In this document: positions 42,694-52,330 of the stretch, piece after piece
How the letters are laid out: every line of letters starts with the position of its first letter
Numbering within the stretch: position 1 is the stretch's first letter
NCBI GenBank assembly: GCA_020634575.1
Contig: JACKBM010000004.1
Location: 124,001 to 188,000, forward strand
Direction of reading: 5' to 3'
Length of the DNA: 64,000 nt
DNA from: Ardenticatenales bacterium
GTDB lineage: Bacteria; Chloroflexota; Anaerolineae; Promineifilales; Promineifilaceae
Program-made: the position numbers and the translations under genes
Notes under the pieces: model-generated
The model's input: the letters and a program-made list of their open reading frames with translations, nothing else
Told to the model about the DNA's origin: nothing
Databases searched by the model: none

Positions 42694-44571
42694 ATGGTTA
42701 AATTCAAGTCTTTGATTGCCCTTTTGATTCTGGCCATGCTGCTGGCGGCCTGTGGTGGGGATACCACCGATGAAACGCCGGAAGCGACCGACGCGCCAGA
42801 AACTGGTGGTGAAACGACCGACGAAGGTGGTGAGACCACTGACGAAGGTGGCGAGACCACCGATGAAGCAGCTGACTCCCTGGGTGATGCGGGCTCATTG
42901 CCCGAGGTGGCCCGGGAAGATACGCTGATCTTGGGTTGGAGCATTAGTTCGCCGATTGGTGTGACCAACCCGTGGGCTGCGCCTGGTTATACCCACCAGG
43001 AAGCCAACAACATGATGTGGGAAGGCCTTTCGTACTTCCGCATCTTCGCTGACGAAGAAGCCCCCTGGCTCGCCGAAAGCATGGTTTACAATGATGACTT
43101 CACCGAACTCACCATTAATCTCCGGCCGGAAGCGAAATGGAGTGATGGCACCCCCGTAACTTCGGCCGACGTCGTCTTCACGCTGCAAGGCCAGAAAGAT
43201 TATGAGACGCTGCCGTATCATGCTTCCTTCGTCCAGTTTGTTGAAACCATCGAAGCTGTTGACGATCTGACGACCGTCGTCACCTTCAATCAGCCCGCCC
43301 CCCGCTTCAAATTCGAAGTTTTGACCCTGAAATTCGACACCGGTATTCCGATTGTGCCGGCGCACGTTCTGGGCGAACTCGGTGATGCAGAAGCCATCAA
43401 CGCTTTCTCTGGCGGCCTGGATATACCCCACAGCGGTCCTTACGACCTGGTTGTCTGGGATCAGACTCAAAAGATTCTGGACCTGCGCGAAGATTGGTGG
43501 GCCGTTGAAGCCGGCATCGCCGAAGTACCTGACGTGAAGCGCATCGTTATGTTCAACCTCGGCGGTCAGGTTGGTAGCAACATGGAATCTGTTGCCCAGC
43601 GTATCGTCAACAATGAGATGGACAGCGCGCTCGACTTCCGCCAGGACCTCATCGCCAGTGTTCTGGATCAGAACTCTGCCGTCACCTCCCATACCGGCAA
43701 CGAACCGCCCTATGGTTACCTGGACTGGTGGCCGAACTCGCTCTGGGTCAACACCCAGCTAGCTCCGTATGATGACGCTCGCGTCCGTCGCGCGATGAGC
43801 CTGGCCATCAACCGGGATCAGATCGACGAAATCGTCTACGCTGGCGCTCAGGTCACGACCATCTTCCCCTTCCCGCTCTACCCGGGCTTGCAGGCCTTTG
43901 TAGACACGCCGGCCGTCCAGGCACTCATCGAAGAGTACGAACCGCGTAAGTTCAGTCTCGAGGAAAGTGCTGCCTTGATGGAAGAAGCAGGCTTCACCAT
44001 GAATGGCGATGACCTGTGGGAACGTGATGGCGAGACCGTCAATGCCACTATCCAGGGCTTCGGCGGTATCCATGGCGACATCGTCCCGGTTCTGGAGCAG
44101 ATGCTCATCAACGCTGGTTTCGACGCCTCCATTAACTTCGGCGACGATTCGTACCAGCAGATGGTTGATGGTGTGGCGGGTGCGTACATGTTCGGTCACG
44201 GCGCCAGCCTGGTCGACCCGTATGCCGCCCTGGAGCTCTTCCATGGCCGTTACAGCGCCTCCATCGGGACCAGCGCTGGTAACAACCGCTTCTCCCGTTA
44301 CAGCAATCCTGAATACGATGCCATTCTCGATGAGATGGCCCCGTTGAGTGCGGATGACCCGCGCTTCCAGGAACTGGCTGCGCAAGCGCTGGAGATTTAC
44401 TGGCGTGATCAGATCGACATCCCGATCATCCAGTGGCTCCATCGTATTGCCTACAACCAGACTTACTGGACCAATTGGCCCACCGCCGACAACCTCGGCC
44501 CGGGTTCCAATGGTGCTTTCTGGGCTCACACCGGCATGCTCGTTGTGACCAGCCTGGAATCAACACAGTAA
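42694..44571 (+). CDS. ABC transporter substrate-binding lipoprotein (Dpp/Opp type)
   Basis: A family-5 solute-binding protein of 625 residues. The signal peptide MVKFKSLIALLILAMLLAAC has Cys20 as lipidation site. An acidic linker follows with three ETTDEGG-like repeats (about 35-60). The mature protein shows the SBP_bac_5 features WSISSPIGVTNPW, MVYNDDFTELTINLRPEAKW and ARVRRAMSLAINRDQI. Proteins of this class bind peptides, nickel or oligosaccharides. The neighbourhood of sugar-acid enzymes suggests an oligosaccharide or uronate ligand. RBS GGAGGAGG lies ten bases upstream. The genes downstream encode the full importer. Confidence 0.93.
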   Translation: MVKFKSLIALLILAMLLAACGGDTTDETPEATDAPETGGETTDEGGETTDEGGETTDEAADSLGDAGSLPEVAREDTLILGWSISSPIGVTNPWAAPGYTHQEANNMMWEGLSYFRIFADEEAPWLAESMVYNDDFTELTINLRPEAKWSDGTPVTSADVVFTLQGQKDYETLPYHASFVQFVETIEAVDDLTTVVTFNQPAPRFKFEVLTLKFDTGIPIVPAHVLGELGDAEAINAFSGGLDIPHSGPYDLVVWDQTQKILDLREDWWAVEAGIAEVPDVKRIVMFNLGGQVGSNMESVAQRIVNNEMDSALDFRQDLIASVLDQNSAVTSHTGNEPPYGYLDWWPNSLWVNTQLAPYDDARVRRAMSLAINRDQIDEIVYAGAQVTTIFPFPLYPGLQAFVDTPAVQALIEEYEPRKFSLEESAALMEEAGFTMNGDDLWERDGETVNATIQGFGGIHGDIVPVLEQMLINAGFDASINFGDDSYQQMVDGVAGAYMFGHGASLVDPYAALELFHGRYSASIGTSAGNNRFSRYSNPEYDAILDEMAPLSADDPRFQELAAQALEIYWRDQIDIPIIQWLHRIAYNQTYWTNWPTADNLGPGSNGAFWAHTGMLVVTSLESTQ

Positions 44572-44651
44572 TCGACTGAATTAATGTCGGAGGTCAATGG
44601 TAGGGTTACCTATCATTGACCTCCTGACTTTAACTACCCAGGGGAAGCGTT

Positions 44652-45653
44652 ATGAGTCCCAAAATGATCGCACAACGTATTGGTTTCCTCTTCCTGGTTG
44701 TCTGGGCAGCGGCCACCATTACGTTCTTTATCCCTCGTCTTTCTTCACGCAATCCCGTCCGGGAACGCTTTGCTGCTCTGGCCCGGACCGGTGGCTTTTC
44801 ACCTGGTGATCTTGAGACCATTGTCGCCTCCTACAATCAGAAGTTTGGTCTTGACAAGCCGCTACTGGAGCAATACTGGGATTACATGTCCAGTCTGGCC
44901 CGCTTCGATCTGGGCGTCTCCCTGAACCTGTTTCCGAAGACCGTCGGCGAGCTGATCATGGACGCCTTGCCCTGGTCCATTGGCTTGCTCATTGTCACGA
45001 CTATCCTCTCATTTGTCATCGGAAACCTTCTAGGCGCCCTCGCGGCCTGGCCGCAGGCGCCCGACTGGCTCCGCTCGATATCCACCTCTTTTGTCTTACT
45101 TCAGGGTGTCCCCCCTGTCTTGCTAGGGGTGCTGCTCATATTTTTCATCGGTTTTCGCCTCAAGCTTCTTCCCATTAGTGGATCACACAGCATTGGGGTT
45201 GTGCCGGAATTTACCCTGGATTTCATCCTGGACATGTTGAGGCACCAGATATTGCCGGCCCTTTCTCTTATCCTTGGCACCGTCGGTGGCTGGGTGTTGA
45301 GCATGCGAGGGATGGGTGTCACCATCCAGGGCGAAGATTATGTTCTCTTCGCCGAGCATAAGGGGTTGAGCAGCCGAACCATTTTCCGTGACTATTTTTT
45401 GCGTAACGCGATGCTGCCCCAGGTTACTGGCTTTGCGTTGGCACTTGGTAGTGTGGTCACCTCCGCTGTTGTCGTTGAGTCCATTTTTGGTTTGCCCGGG
45501 CTGGGTTCAGTTTTGTTCGCGGCCATCCGTACGAATGATTTCCTGGTTATCTACGGCATCGTGCTCTTCATCACCATCGCTATCGCGACGCTGATGGTCT
45601 TTGTCGAACTACTTTACCCATTCCTGGATCCTCGTATCCGCGCTGAAAACTAG
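44652..45653 (+). CDS. ABC transporter permease (DppB-like)
   Basis: A 333-residue permease with an N-terminal helix (RIGFLFLVVWAAATITFFI), a periplasmic loop and about five further helices. The EAA-type cytoplasmic loop reads YVLFAEHKGLSSRTIFRDYFLRNAMLP, as in binding-protein-dependent permeases. It forms the membrane channel with the DppC-like protein. RBS GGGGAAG precedes the ATG by about seven bases. It follows the substrate-binding gene by 80 bases. Confidence 0.92.
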   Translation: MSPKMIAQRIGFLFLVVWAAATITFFIPRLSSRNPVRERFAALARTGGFSPGDLETIVASYNQKFGLDKPLLEQYWDYMSSLARFDLGVSLNLFPKTVGELIMDALPWSIGLLIVTTILSFVIGNLLGALAAWPQAPDWLRSISTSFVLLQGVPPVLLGVLLIFFIGFRLKLLPISGSHSIGVVPEFTLDFILDMLRHQILPALSLILGTVGGWVLSMRGMGVTIQGEDYVLFAEHKGLSSRTIFRDYFLRNAMLPQVTGFALALGSVVTSAVVVESIFGLPGLGSVLFAAIRTNDFLVIYGIVLFITIAIATLMVFVELLYPFLDPRIRAEN

Positions 45654-45665
45654 GGAGGAATTATT

Positions 45666-46580
45666 ATGGCTAATGTTGCCCTTCCCCAACCTCAGGCCCA
45701 AATGCCTGAGATGATCCGCCCTAGCAGGCTAACGCTCATTCTCCGCTATTTGCGGCGCAATAAAAGCCTGGCAATAGGCTTGTTATTGATGCTCTTCCTG
45801 ACCCTGTTCACGCTCATTGGCATGCTGACTATCGATCGGGACAATGCATATGCCCTGGCGGTTGCTTCCAAACAACCTCCCAGCGCTGAATATCCCTTCG
45901 GCACAGACTTCTTCGGCCGCGACATGCTGGCAGTCATGATTGTCGGCACCTGGCAGACCGCTCTGATCGGGGTCCTGGCCGGCGGCATCGGCACGATTGT
46001 CGGTGTGATCCTGGGCTTCCTTTCCGCCTACTTCGGCGGCGTCATCGATGGGGCCATTAAAGGGATCAGCCAGATTTTGTTGCCTATCCCGGTCTTTCTC
46101 ATCCAGGTCGTCATCGCGGGTTCTCTGGATAAACGAGATGTCACCATCTACACGATGGCCTTTGTCGTCGTCCTCCTCGCCTGGATGGGCCCGACGCTGG
46201 TGATGCGCTCCCAGGTGCTTTCAATGAAAGAGCGCCCCTATGTTGCCGTCGCCAAATTGTCCGGTGTCGGCGACCTGGGCATTATCTTTGGCGAAATCTT
46301 GCCCAACCTGCTGCCATTTATCGTGGCCCAGTTTGCCACTCAGGTCTTTGCCGCTGTTTTTGCCTCGTTCTACCTGGCCGTTCTGGGTCTGGGTCCGCTG
46401 CGAGAGCCGCTGCTTGGTAACATCATCTGGGCAGCGATGGGTCAGGGCGCTTTCACCAATGGTTGGTGGTGGTGGCCTATTTTCCCGACCATCGGTCTGG
46501 CATTGATTCTGGGCTCTCTGGCCCTGGTAAATATGGGACTGGACGAGTTGTCGAATCCTCGTGTACGTCGTTCAGAATAA
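45666..46580 (+). CDS. ABC transporter permease (DppC-like)
   Basis: A 304-residue second permease. The family feature YPFGTDFFGRDMLAVMIVGT lies after the first helix, and the EAA loop is PYVAVAKLSGVGDLGIIFGEILPNLLP. About six helices are present. GGGAGG precedes the ATG, and the start is 12 bases after the DppB-like stop. With the preceding gene it forms the translocation pore. The Phe/Trp-rich stretch NGWWWWPIFPTIGLAL near the end is notable. Confidence 0.92.
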   Translation: MANVALPQPQAQMPEMIRPSRLTLILRYLRRNKSLAIGLLLMLFLTLFTLIGMLTIDRDNAYALAVASKQPPSAEYPFGTDFFGRDMLAVMIVGTWQTALIGVLAGGIGTIVGVILGFLSAYFGGVIDGAIKGISQILLPIPVFLIQVVIAGSLDKRDVTIYTMAFVVVLLAWMGPTLVMRSQVLSMKERPYVAVAKLSGVGDLGIIFGEILPNLLPFIVAQFATQVFAAVFASFYLAVLGLGPLREPLLGNIIWAAMGQGAFTNGWWWWPIFPTIGLALILGSLALVNMGLDELSNPRVRRSE

Positions 46581-46601
46581 TCATCGAATGGAAAATCTGT
46601 C

Positions 46602-47609
46602 ATGGTAGATTGGAAACACGAGAGTGATGCTGCACAAAAATCAGGAAGTCCCGTTCTCGAAGTCCGGAACCTGAATGTCTCTTATTACACCGATGCCGGG
46701 CGGGCCAAAGCGCTTGACGACGTCAGCCTGACTCTGCATGCGGGCGAAAAACTAGGGCTGGTGGGTGAATCCGGCGCTGGTAAAAGCACCATGGCGCTGG
46801 CCATGATGCGCATGATCAAACCCCCCGGCCGGATCGAAGGCGGTCAGGTCATCGTCGATGGTACAGACCTGGTGGCCATCTCCAAAGAGGAGATGCTCAA
46901 AGCTCGCCTCAGCAAAATTGCCTACATCCCCCAGGGTGCAATGAATTCCCTGAACCCGGTCACCAAAATCGGCGCACAGATGATTGACGCCATTAAGGCG
47001 CACAATCCGACCATGAGCAAAGCAGATATGACCGCGCGCGGCCGCGCTGCTCTGGAGTCTGTCGACCTGGACCCCGGCGTCTTCAATATGTATGCCCACG
47101 AGCTGAGCGGCGGTATGAAACAGCGTGTCTGTATCGCCATCGGCATCCTGCTCCATCCCAAAGTGATCGTGGCGGATGAGCCGACCAGTGCCTTGGACGT
47201 GGTCACGCAACGCCAGGTGATGGAGACCATTGATCGGCTCCGGGTAGAACTGGGCGCCGCTGTCATTCTGATTGGCCACGATATGGGGCTTATGGCCCAG
47301 TTTGTGGACAAGGTTGCCGTCATGTACGCCGGCCGGATCATGGAACTCAGCACCGTCCACCAGATGTTCACCAACCCGCTGCACCCCTACGCAACCGCTC
47401 TGATCGACAGCCTGCCCAATCTGGAGAAAAAGGGTGTCTTTCAGGGCATACCCGGTCTCGCACCGGCCTTGCTTCGTCTGCCCAGCGGCTGTGCCTTCCA
47501 TCCACGCTGCTCTCAGGCCATGGAAGTCTGTTCGCAAGTCATCCCGCCAACCATCGAAGTCGGGGGGCGTATGATAACCTGTCACCTTCACCTGGAAACG
47601 GCATCGTAA
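46602..47609 (+). CDS. ABC transporter ATP-binding protein (DppD-like)
   Basis: A 335-residue ATPase. Walker A is GESGAGKST, the signature is LSGGMKQR, Walker B is VIVADEPTSALD and the switch His is in IGHDMGLM. The C-terminal oligopeptide-transporter domain carries the Cys cluster GCAFHPRCSQAMEVC plus a Cys near the end, which in a DppD structure holds an iron-sulfur cluster. It pairs with the DppF-like ATPase that starts one base after its stop. Confidence 0.93.
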   Translation: MVDWKHESDAAQKSGSPVLEVRNLNVSYYTDAGRAKALDDVSLTLHAGEKLGLVGESGAGKSTMALAMMRMIKPPGRIEGGQVIVDGTDLVAISKEEMLKARLSKIAYIPQGAMNSLNPVTKIGAQMIDAIKAHNPTMSKADMTARGRAALESVDLDPGVFNMYAHELSGGMKQRVCIAIGILLHPKVIVADEPTSALDVVTQRQVMETIDRLRVELGAAVILIGHDMGLMAQFVDKVAVMYAGRIMELSTVHQMFTNPLHPYATALIDSLPNLEKKGVFQGIPGLAPALLRLPSGCAFHPRCSQAMEVCSQVIPPTIEVGGRMITCHLHLETAS

Positions 47610-47610
47610 A

Positions 47611-48621
47611 ATGACTAAATTACTTGAATTCAAAAACGTCACTAAAGAGTATTCCAGCGGCCTGCTGAGCAAGAGCTCAACCGTCGCCCTGAATAATGTG
47701 TCATTTTCCTTTGACGAAGATTCTCCAACGATCATGACGGTTGCCGGCGAGAGCGGTAGCGGTAAGACAACGCTGGCGATGCTCTTGCTCGGCTTCATCG
47801 ACCCGACTGGCGGGCAGATTCTGTACAAGGGTACTGATATTCGCGAGCTGCGTGGCCAGGATCGTCTGACCTTCCGGCGTGAAGTGCAAGCCGTTTTCCA
47901 GGACCCGTTTGCCGTCTTTAATCCCTTCTACACCGTCGACCATCTGCTGTCGGTCCCGATCAAGAAGTTCAAATTGGCCAATTCCAAGGCGGAGGCCTAT
48001 GACAAAATGGTCGAGGCGTTGACCGCCGTCGGTTTGCATCCCCAGGATATCCTGGGCCGCTATCCGCACCAGCTATCCGGTGGTCAACGGCAGCGCATCA
48101 ACGTGGCCCGCGCCCTGGTCCTCAAGCCCAAAATCCTGGTGGCTGACGAGCCAGTATCCATGGTCGACGCCTCCCTGCGCGCCAACATCCTGGAAACCTT
48201 GCAGACCCTGCAAACGGATTATGGCGTCTCCGTCATCTATATTACCCATGACTTGACGACCGCTTTCCACATCGCCAACTCGATTGTGGTCCTGTATCGC
48301 GGCACCGTTATGGAAGCGGGTGATGTAGACAAAGTGATCAAGACGCCCCAGCATCCGTACACGCGCCTGCTGGTCGACTCGATCCCGTGGCCGGATCTGA
48401 CCCGGCGCTGGGGTGAAACGGAGATTATCGCTCGCGAGGCGGCTATCACAGATACCAGCACTGGCTGCAAGTTCTACAGCCGTTGTCCCTTTTCCAAGGA
48501 CATATGCCTATCGCCGCCGCCGCTGTTCCGCCTCAACCAATATCAAGCAGCCTCCTGTTATCTATTTGACGAGAATCAGCAGATTGAGTCGGAGAAGCTG
48601 ACAGACCTGCTACCTGTATAA
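47611..48621 (+). CDS. ABC transporter ATP-binding protein (DppF-like)
   Basis: A 336-residue ATPase partner of DppD. Walker A is GESGSGKTT, the signature is LSGGQRQR, Walker B is ILVADEPVSMVD and the switch is YITHDLTTA. The D-loop reads SMVDASLR rather than the usual SALD. Its own C-terminal Cys set (GCKFYSRCPFSKDIC, then ASCYL) is intact. It completes the five-gene importer. The 3' neighbour is a small membrane protein and then uxuA. Confidence 0.92.
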   Translation: MTKLLEFKNVTKEYSSGLLSKSSTVALNNVSFSFDEDSPTIMTVAGESGSGKTTLAMLLLGFIDPTGGQILYKGTDIRELRGQDRLTFRREVQAVFQDPFAVFNPFYTVDHLLSVPIKKFKLANSKAEAYDKMVEALTAVGLHPQDILGRYPHQLSGGQRQRINVARALVLKPKILVADEPVSMVDASLRANILETLQTLQTDYGVSVIYITHDLTTAFHIANSIVVLYRGTVMEAGDVDKVIKTPQHPYTRLLVDSIPWPDLTRRWGETEIIAREAAITDTSTGCKFYSRCPFSKDICLSPPPLFRLNQYQAASCYLFDENQQIESEKLTDLLPV

Positions 48622-48625
48622 AGTC

Positions 48626-48964
48626 TTGAACAATAAACGGAAATTTCCCGAGTCAGTCCGGTTCGCGGCCATAGGCTGGCTGGCCGGCATGGTGTCGACA
48701 ATCGCGCTGGGCCTGCTCTGGCCGATCTTTTTGCCAGCGATTGTCAATGTCCAGCATTATTATGAATCCGGTCCCAGCCTATTAGGAATTATTGGTCTGA
48801 TGTTAGCCTGGGCCACGCCGGCCGCTCTCGTTGGCGGCTTCATCGGTGGACGGCTTAGCCTGGAAGGCGGCTCGCGCTCGCAAAGGCTGTTTGCCATCCT
48901 GTTTGGCATCATCCTCGCCCTACCCTGTGCCGGATTTGGCTATTGGTCCTTCACTGGAGAATAA
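48626..48964 (+). CDS. Small hypothetical membrane protein
   Basis: A 112-residue protein with three hydrophobic segments (FAAIGWLAGMVSTIALGLL, LGIIGLMLAWATPAALVGGF and AILFGIILALPCAGFGYW). The start is a TTG with no clear RBS, so the N-terminus is uncertain. Its stop lies five bases before the uxuA start and its start four bases after the DppF-like stop, so it is part of the same transcript. No family was recognised. Confidence 0.55.
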   Translation: MNNKRKFPESVRFAAIGWLAGMVSTIALGLLWPIFLPAIVNVQHYYESGPSLLGIIGLMLAWATPAALVGGFIGGRLSLEGGSRSQRLFAILFGIILALPCAGFGYWSFTGE

Positions 48965-48968
48965 CAAC

Positions 48969-49943
48969 ATGATCAAAATCGCGGAGTTTCTACCCCCAAC
49001 ACAAACCCCACTGTGGAAACTCGCGAAGCAGGCCGGCATCGACTACGCCGTAGGCGGGCTGCCGTTTGATGATCCCCAAAACGCCGGTGATGCGCCCTGG
49101 GATTATCTGCCCCTGCTTCGCACCAAACAGCGCTATGAAAGCGGCGGTTTTGAACTGGCGGTTATCGAGTCGCGGCCGCCGCTCAACCAGGCCAAACGGG
49201 GTCTGCCCGGTCGGGATGAAGAGATTGCCACGGTCATCACCCTCATCGAAAACATGGGCCGGCTGAATATCCCGGTCTGGTGTTATGAGTGGATGACGGA
49301 TTTCAACTGGCTGCGCACCAATACCAGCACCCTTTCCCGTGGTGGTTCGCTCGTCACCAGCTTCGACAGCAGCCTGATGGCCCACGCGCCGGGCACGGAG
49401 CTGGGGCCGATCAGCGAAGAAGAGCTGTGGGAGAATCTGGAATATTTCCTGCGCAAGGTGCTGCCTGTCGCTGAAGAATGGAATGTCAAACTGGCGATGC
49501 ATCCCGATGACCCGCCGCTTTCCCCCATCCGGGGCGTCGGCCGGATCATGCGCAGCGTGGAGAATTTCCAGCGCCTCGTCGACCTGGTGCCCAGCCCGAT
49601 GAATGGGATCACGCTCTGCCAGGGCAACTTCGCCTTGATGACCGATGATTTACCGTCCGTCATCAGAGATTTCGGCCGGCAGGGCAAAATTGATTTTGTC
49701 CATTTCCGCGATGTCAAGGGCACGCCGGAGAAGTTCGAGGAGACCTGGCATGACGCCGGCAAGACGGACATGCTGGCCTGCCTGCAAGCGTACAAGGATA
49801 TCGGCTTTGAAGGGGTGCTGCGGCCGGATCACGTCCCCACTGTCGAGGGAGACAACAACGCCAACGCCGGTTACTCCTCCTTTGGCCGCCTGTACGCCAT
49901 CGGCTACATCAAGGGGCTGCGGCAAGCGGTCTACGCTTCCTAG
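48969..49943 (+). CDS. uxuA: Mannonate dehydratase
   Basis: A 324-residue TIM-barrel protein of the UxuA family, converting D-mannonate to 2-keto-3-deoxy-D-gluconate in hexuronate breakdown. Family blocks are MHPDDPPLSPIRGVGRIM (metal-ligand His and Asp), TLCQGNFALM (Cys), FVHFRDVKG (His) and LRPDHVPTVEGD. It is somewhat shorter than the roughly 360-390 residue E. coli type, as in many Gram-positive forms. ATG 48969 is used, since the frame stays open upstream into the previous gene but without similarity. Its position behind the importer links the transporter to uronate/aldonate metabolism. Confidence 0.92.
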   Translation: MIKIAEFLPPTQTPLWKLAKQAGIDYAVGGLPFDDPQNAGDAPWDYLPLLRTKQRYESGGFELAVIESRPPLNQAKRGLPGRDEEIATVITLIENMGRLNIPVWCYEWMTDFNWLRTNTSTLSRGGSLVTSFDSSLMAHAPGTELGPISEEELWENLEYFLRKVLPVAEEWNVKLAMHPDDPPLSPIRGVGRIMRSVENFQRLVDLVPSPMNGITLCQGNFALMTDDLPSVIRDFGRQGKIDFVHFRDVKGTPEKFEETWHDAGKTDMLACLQAYKDIGFEGVLRPDHVPTVEGDNNANAGYSSFGRLYAIGYIKGLRQAVYAS

Positions 49944-50098
49944 CCTCTACAATCGACTCACCTTAACTCTCTAACCCTCTGGTTCGCCGTGAACGATGCA
50001 GCGTTTTGTCACCGGTCGCGCCCGTGTTACCGGCCGGAAAAACCCTGTGTCCGACACGGCGAACACCAACCCCAATCCATATCACCTGGAGTAGATTT

Positions 50099-50917
50099 AT
50101 GCGTGTGCAACCTTCACCTGAAGATTTGACCGAACTTACCAAGCTCAACCCATTTGACCGCTTCCCGGATGGCCGCCCGCAGGTGCCGGATGATTTGCTG
50201 GAGCGGATGAAGCTGGTCACCACCGAAGAGGCCTGGTCAGTCCTGCGCCATCATGGCTATGACCGCCAGTTTGCCGGCGACTGGATGCAGACCCATCCCG
50301 GCCAGATTTTGGTCGGCCGGGCGCTAACGGCCCAATTTTTGCCGCACCGGCCGGATTACCACGACGCCATCCAGACCGCCGGCCTCGGCGAAGGTCGCGG
50401 CGCCATCGGCGGCCAGAACTCCTGGGTCATCGAATCCCTGGGCCTGCATGATGTGATGGTCGTCGACCTCATGGGCAAAATCAAGGACGGCACCATGATC
50501 GGCGACAACCTGGGCGCGGCCACTCGGGCCCGGACCCAGGCCGGCGCTGTCATCGACGGCGGCATCCGTGACCTGCAAGGGCTCGTCCAGCTCGACGGCG
50601 TCAACTTCTTTATGCGCGGCGTCGACCCCACCGCCATCGCCGATGTCACCCTGGCGGGCATCAACATTCCCGTCCGCATCGGCGGCGTCACCGTGCTGCC
50701 CGGCGATGTCGTCCTGGGTACGCCCACTGGCGTCATCTTCATCCCGCCGCACCTGGCCCAGGAAGTGGTCGAGCGCAGCGAGGATATCCGTGTGCGCGAT
50801 GAGTTTGGCAAGATGCGGCTCGACCAGGGCAAATACACCAGCGGTGAAATTGACGTGCCCAACTGGCGCGAAGATATTGAGGCTGATTTCCAGGCCTGGA
50901 AGGAGGCGCGCGGCTAA
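50099..50917 (+). CDS. RraA-like (HMG/CHA-aldolase-type) protein
   Basis: A 272-residue protein of the RraA/dimethylmenaquinone-methyltransferase-like family. The core has GQILVGRALTAQF, the MVVDLMGKIKDGTMIGDNLG block, GAVIDGGIRDLQGL with the substrate-binding Arg and Asp, and GVTVLPGDVVLGTPTGVIFI. Bacterial relatives are 4-hydroxy-4-methyl-2-oxoglutarate or oxaloacetate-type aldolases, so here it may cleave a keto-acid product of the neighbouring dehydratases. ATG 50099 has GGAG 8-11 bases upstream. The stop overlaps the next gene (TAATG). Confidence 0.85.
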   Translation: MRVQPSPEDLTELTKLNPFDRFPDGRPQVPDDLLERMKLVTTEEAWSVLRHHGYDRQFAGDWMQTHPGQILVGRALTAQFLPHRPDYHDAIQTAGLGEGRGAIGGQNSWVIESLGLHDVMVVDLMGKIKDGTMIGDNLGAATRARTQAGAVIDGGIRDLQGLVQLDGVNFFMRGVDPTAIADVTLAGINIPVRIGGVTVLPGDVVLGTPTGVIFIPPHLAQEVVERSEDIRVRDEFGKMRLDQGKYTSGEIDVPNWREDIEADFQAWKEARG

Positions 50918-52212
50918 TGAGTACCCGTCCCGAAGATCATGTCTCCCAGGGTTCCCGCCCCAGCGATCTGCGCATCACCGACATGCGCGTGGCCACCGTT
51001 GGCTGGAACCATTGGCGTTTCCCGCTCATCCGCCTGGAGACCAACCAGGGGTTGGTGGGTTACGGCGAGGTGCGCGACGGCGCCAGCAAGAATTACGCCC
51101 TGACGCTCAAACGGCAGCTCATTGGCGAAAATCCGTGCAACGTCGACAAAATCTTCCGCAAGATCAAGCAGTTTGGTCACCATGCCCGGCAGGGCGGCGG
51201 TGTCTGCGGCATTGAGATGGCGCTGATGGACCTGGCCGGCAAGGCGTACGGCGTGCCCGCCTACGCTCTCTGCGGCGGCAAGTTCCGCGACCAGATCCGC
51301 ATGTACTGCGACACGCCGGATGAAGAAACCGGCAAGGCGATGGGCGAGAAGCTCAAGGGGCGCATTGAGCAGGGTTTTACCTTCCTCAAGATGGATGTTT
51401 CCATTCGCTCTTTGTATGGCGTGCCGGGGGCGCTGAGTTATCCGGCCGGTATGGTCCAGGCCAACGACGGCACACCGCTGGAGCGAATGCTGGACATCAA
51501 TTCCATCCAGCACCCCTTCACCCATGTCCGCCTCACCCCCAAAGGGCTGCAAATCCTGGCCGACTACGTCGCCGAAGTGCGCGACATCGTCGGCTACGAA
51601 GTGCCCATCGCCGTCGACCATTTTGGCCACATCGGCGTGGACGATTGCATCCGACTCGGTGAGGCGCTGGAACCGTTCAGCCTGGCGTGGCTGGAGGATA
51701 TGGTCCCCTGGCAATACACCGAGCAGTGGGTGCAACTGGAGCGGGCGCTCAAGACGCCTGTCTGCACCGGCGAGGACATCTACCTGAAAGAAGGGTTCCT
51801 GCCCCTGCTGCAGGCCGGCGCGGTCAACGTCATCCATCCTGACCTGGCCACCAGCGGCGGCATCATGGAGACCAAGAAGATCGGCGATCTGGCGCAGGAG
51901 TACGGCGTCAGCATGGCGCTGCACATGGCCGGCACGCCAATCAGCACCATGGCCAGCGTCCATTGCGCCGCTGCCACGGAGAACTTCATCGCCCTGGAAC
52001 ACCATTTTAACGATCTGCCGTTCTGGAACGATTTCATCGATGGGGTGCCGAAACCGCTCATTCAGGATGGCTACATCCAGGTCCCGGACGCGCCCGGCCT
52101 GGGCTTCACCCTGAACGAAGACGCCGTGCGCGAACACCTGGTCGAACCCGGCTTCTTCGAACCCACCCCCGAGTGGGACAGCGACCGCAGCTGGGACCGC
52201 CTCTGGTCGTAA
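50917..52212 (+). CDS. MR/MLE family (enolase superfamily) sugar-acid dehydratase
   Basis: A 431-residue enolase-superfamily enzyme. The N-terminal capping domain (RLETNQGLVGYGEVRDGAS) precedes the barrel, where the KMD segment (FLKMDVSIRS), Asp in IAVDHFGHIG, Glu in AWLEDMVPW and Glu in CTGEDIYLKE make the metal and acid/base site, and ALHMAGTPI supplies a candidate catalytic His. The substrate is a sugar acid by context. Translation is coupled to the RraA-like gene by the TAATG overlap. Confidence 0.88.
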   Translation: MSTRPEDHVSQGSRPSDLRITDMRVATVGWNHWRFPLIRLETNQGLVGYGEVRDGASKNYALTLKRQLIGENPCNVDKIFRKIKQFGHHARQGGGVCGIEMALMDLAGKAYGVPAYALCGGKFRDQIRMYCDTPDEETGKAMGEKLKGRIEQGFTFLKMDVSIRSLYGVPGALSYPAGMVQANDGTPLERMLDINSIQHPFTHVRLTPKGLQILADYVAEVRDIVGYEVPIAVDHFGHIGVDDCIRLGEALEPFSLAWLEDMVPWQYTEQWVQLERALKTPVCTGEDIYLKEGFLPLLQAGAVNVIHPDLATSGGIMETKKIGDLAQEYGVSMALHMAGTPISTMASVHCAAATENFIALEHHFNDLPFWNDFIDGVPKPLIQDGYIQVPDAPGLGFTLNEDAVREHLVEPGFFEPTPEWDSDRSWDRLWS

Positions 52213-52220
52213 CGTTAACC

Positions 52221-52316
52221 GAGTGGGTTGCACCGCCGCCATGGTATTGGCTAACCAACGTCTCGACGGCGGTGCGACCCACTGGGCGCAGCCAGGTGGC
52301 GGCGGTGCAACCCACT
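52221..52316. repeat. Inverted/direct repeat of GTGGGTTGCACCGCCGCC units
   Basis: agtgggttgcaccgccgcc (52222-52240) faces ggcggtgcgacccact (52268-52283) and ggcggcggtgcaacccact (52298-52316). It fills the 118-base gap between two MR/MLE genes. The last arm ends seven bases before the RBS GGAG. Confidence 0.75.
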
Positions 52317-52330
52317 AGCAGGAGTACTAC

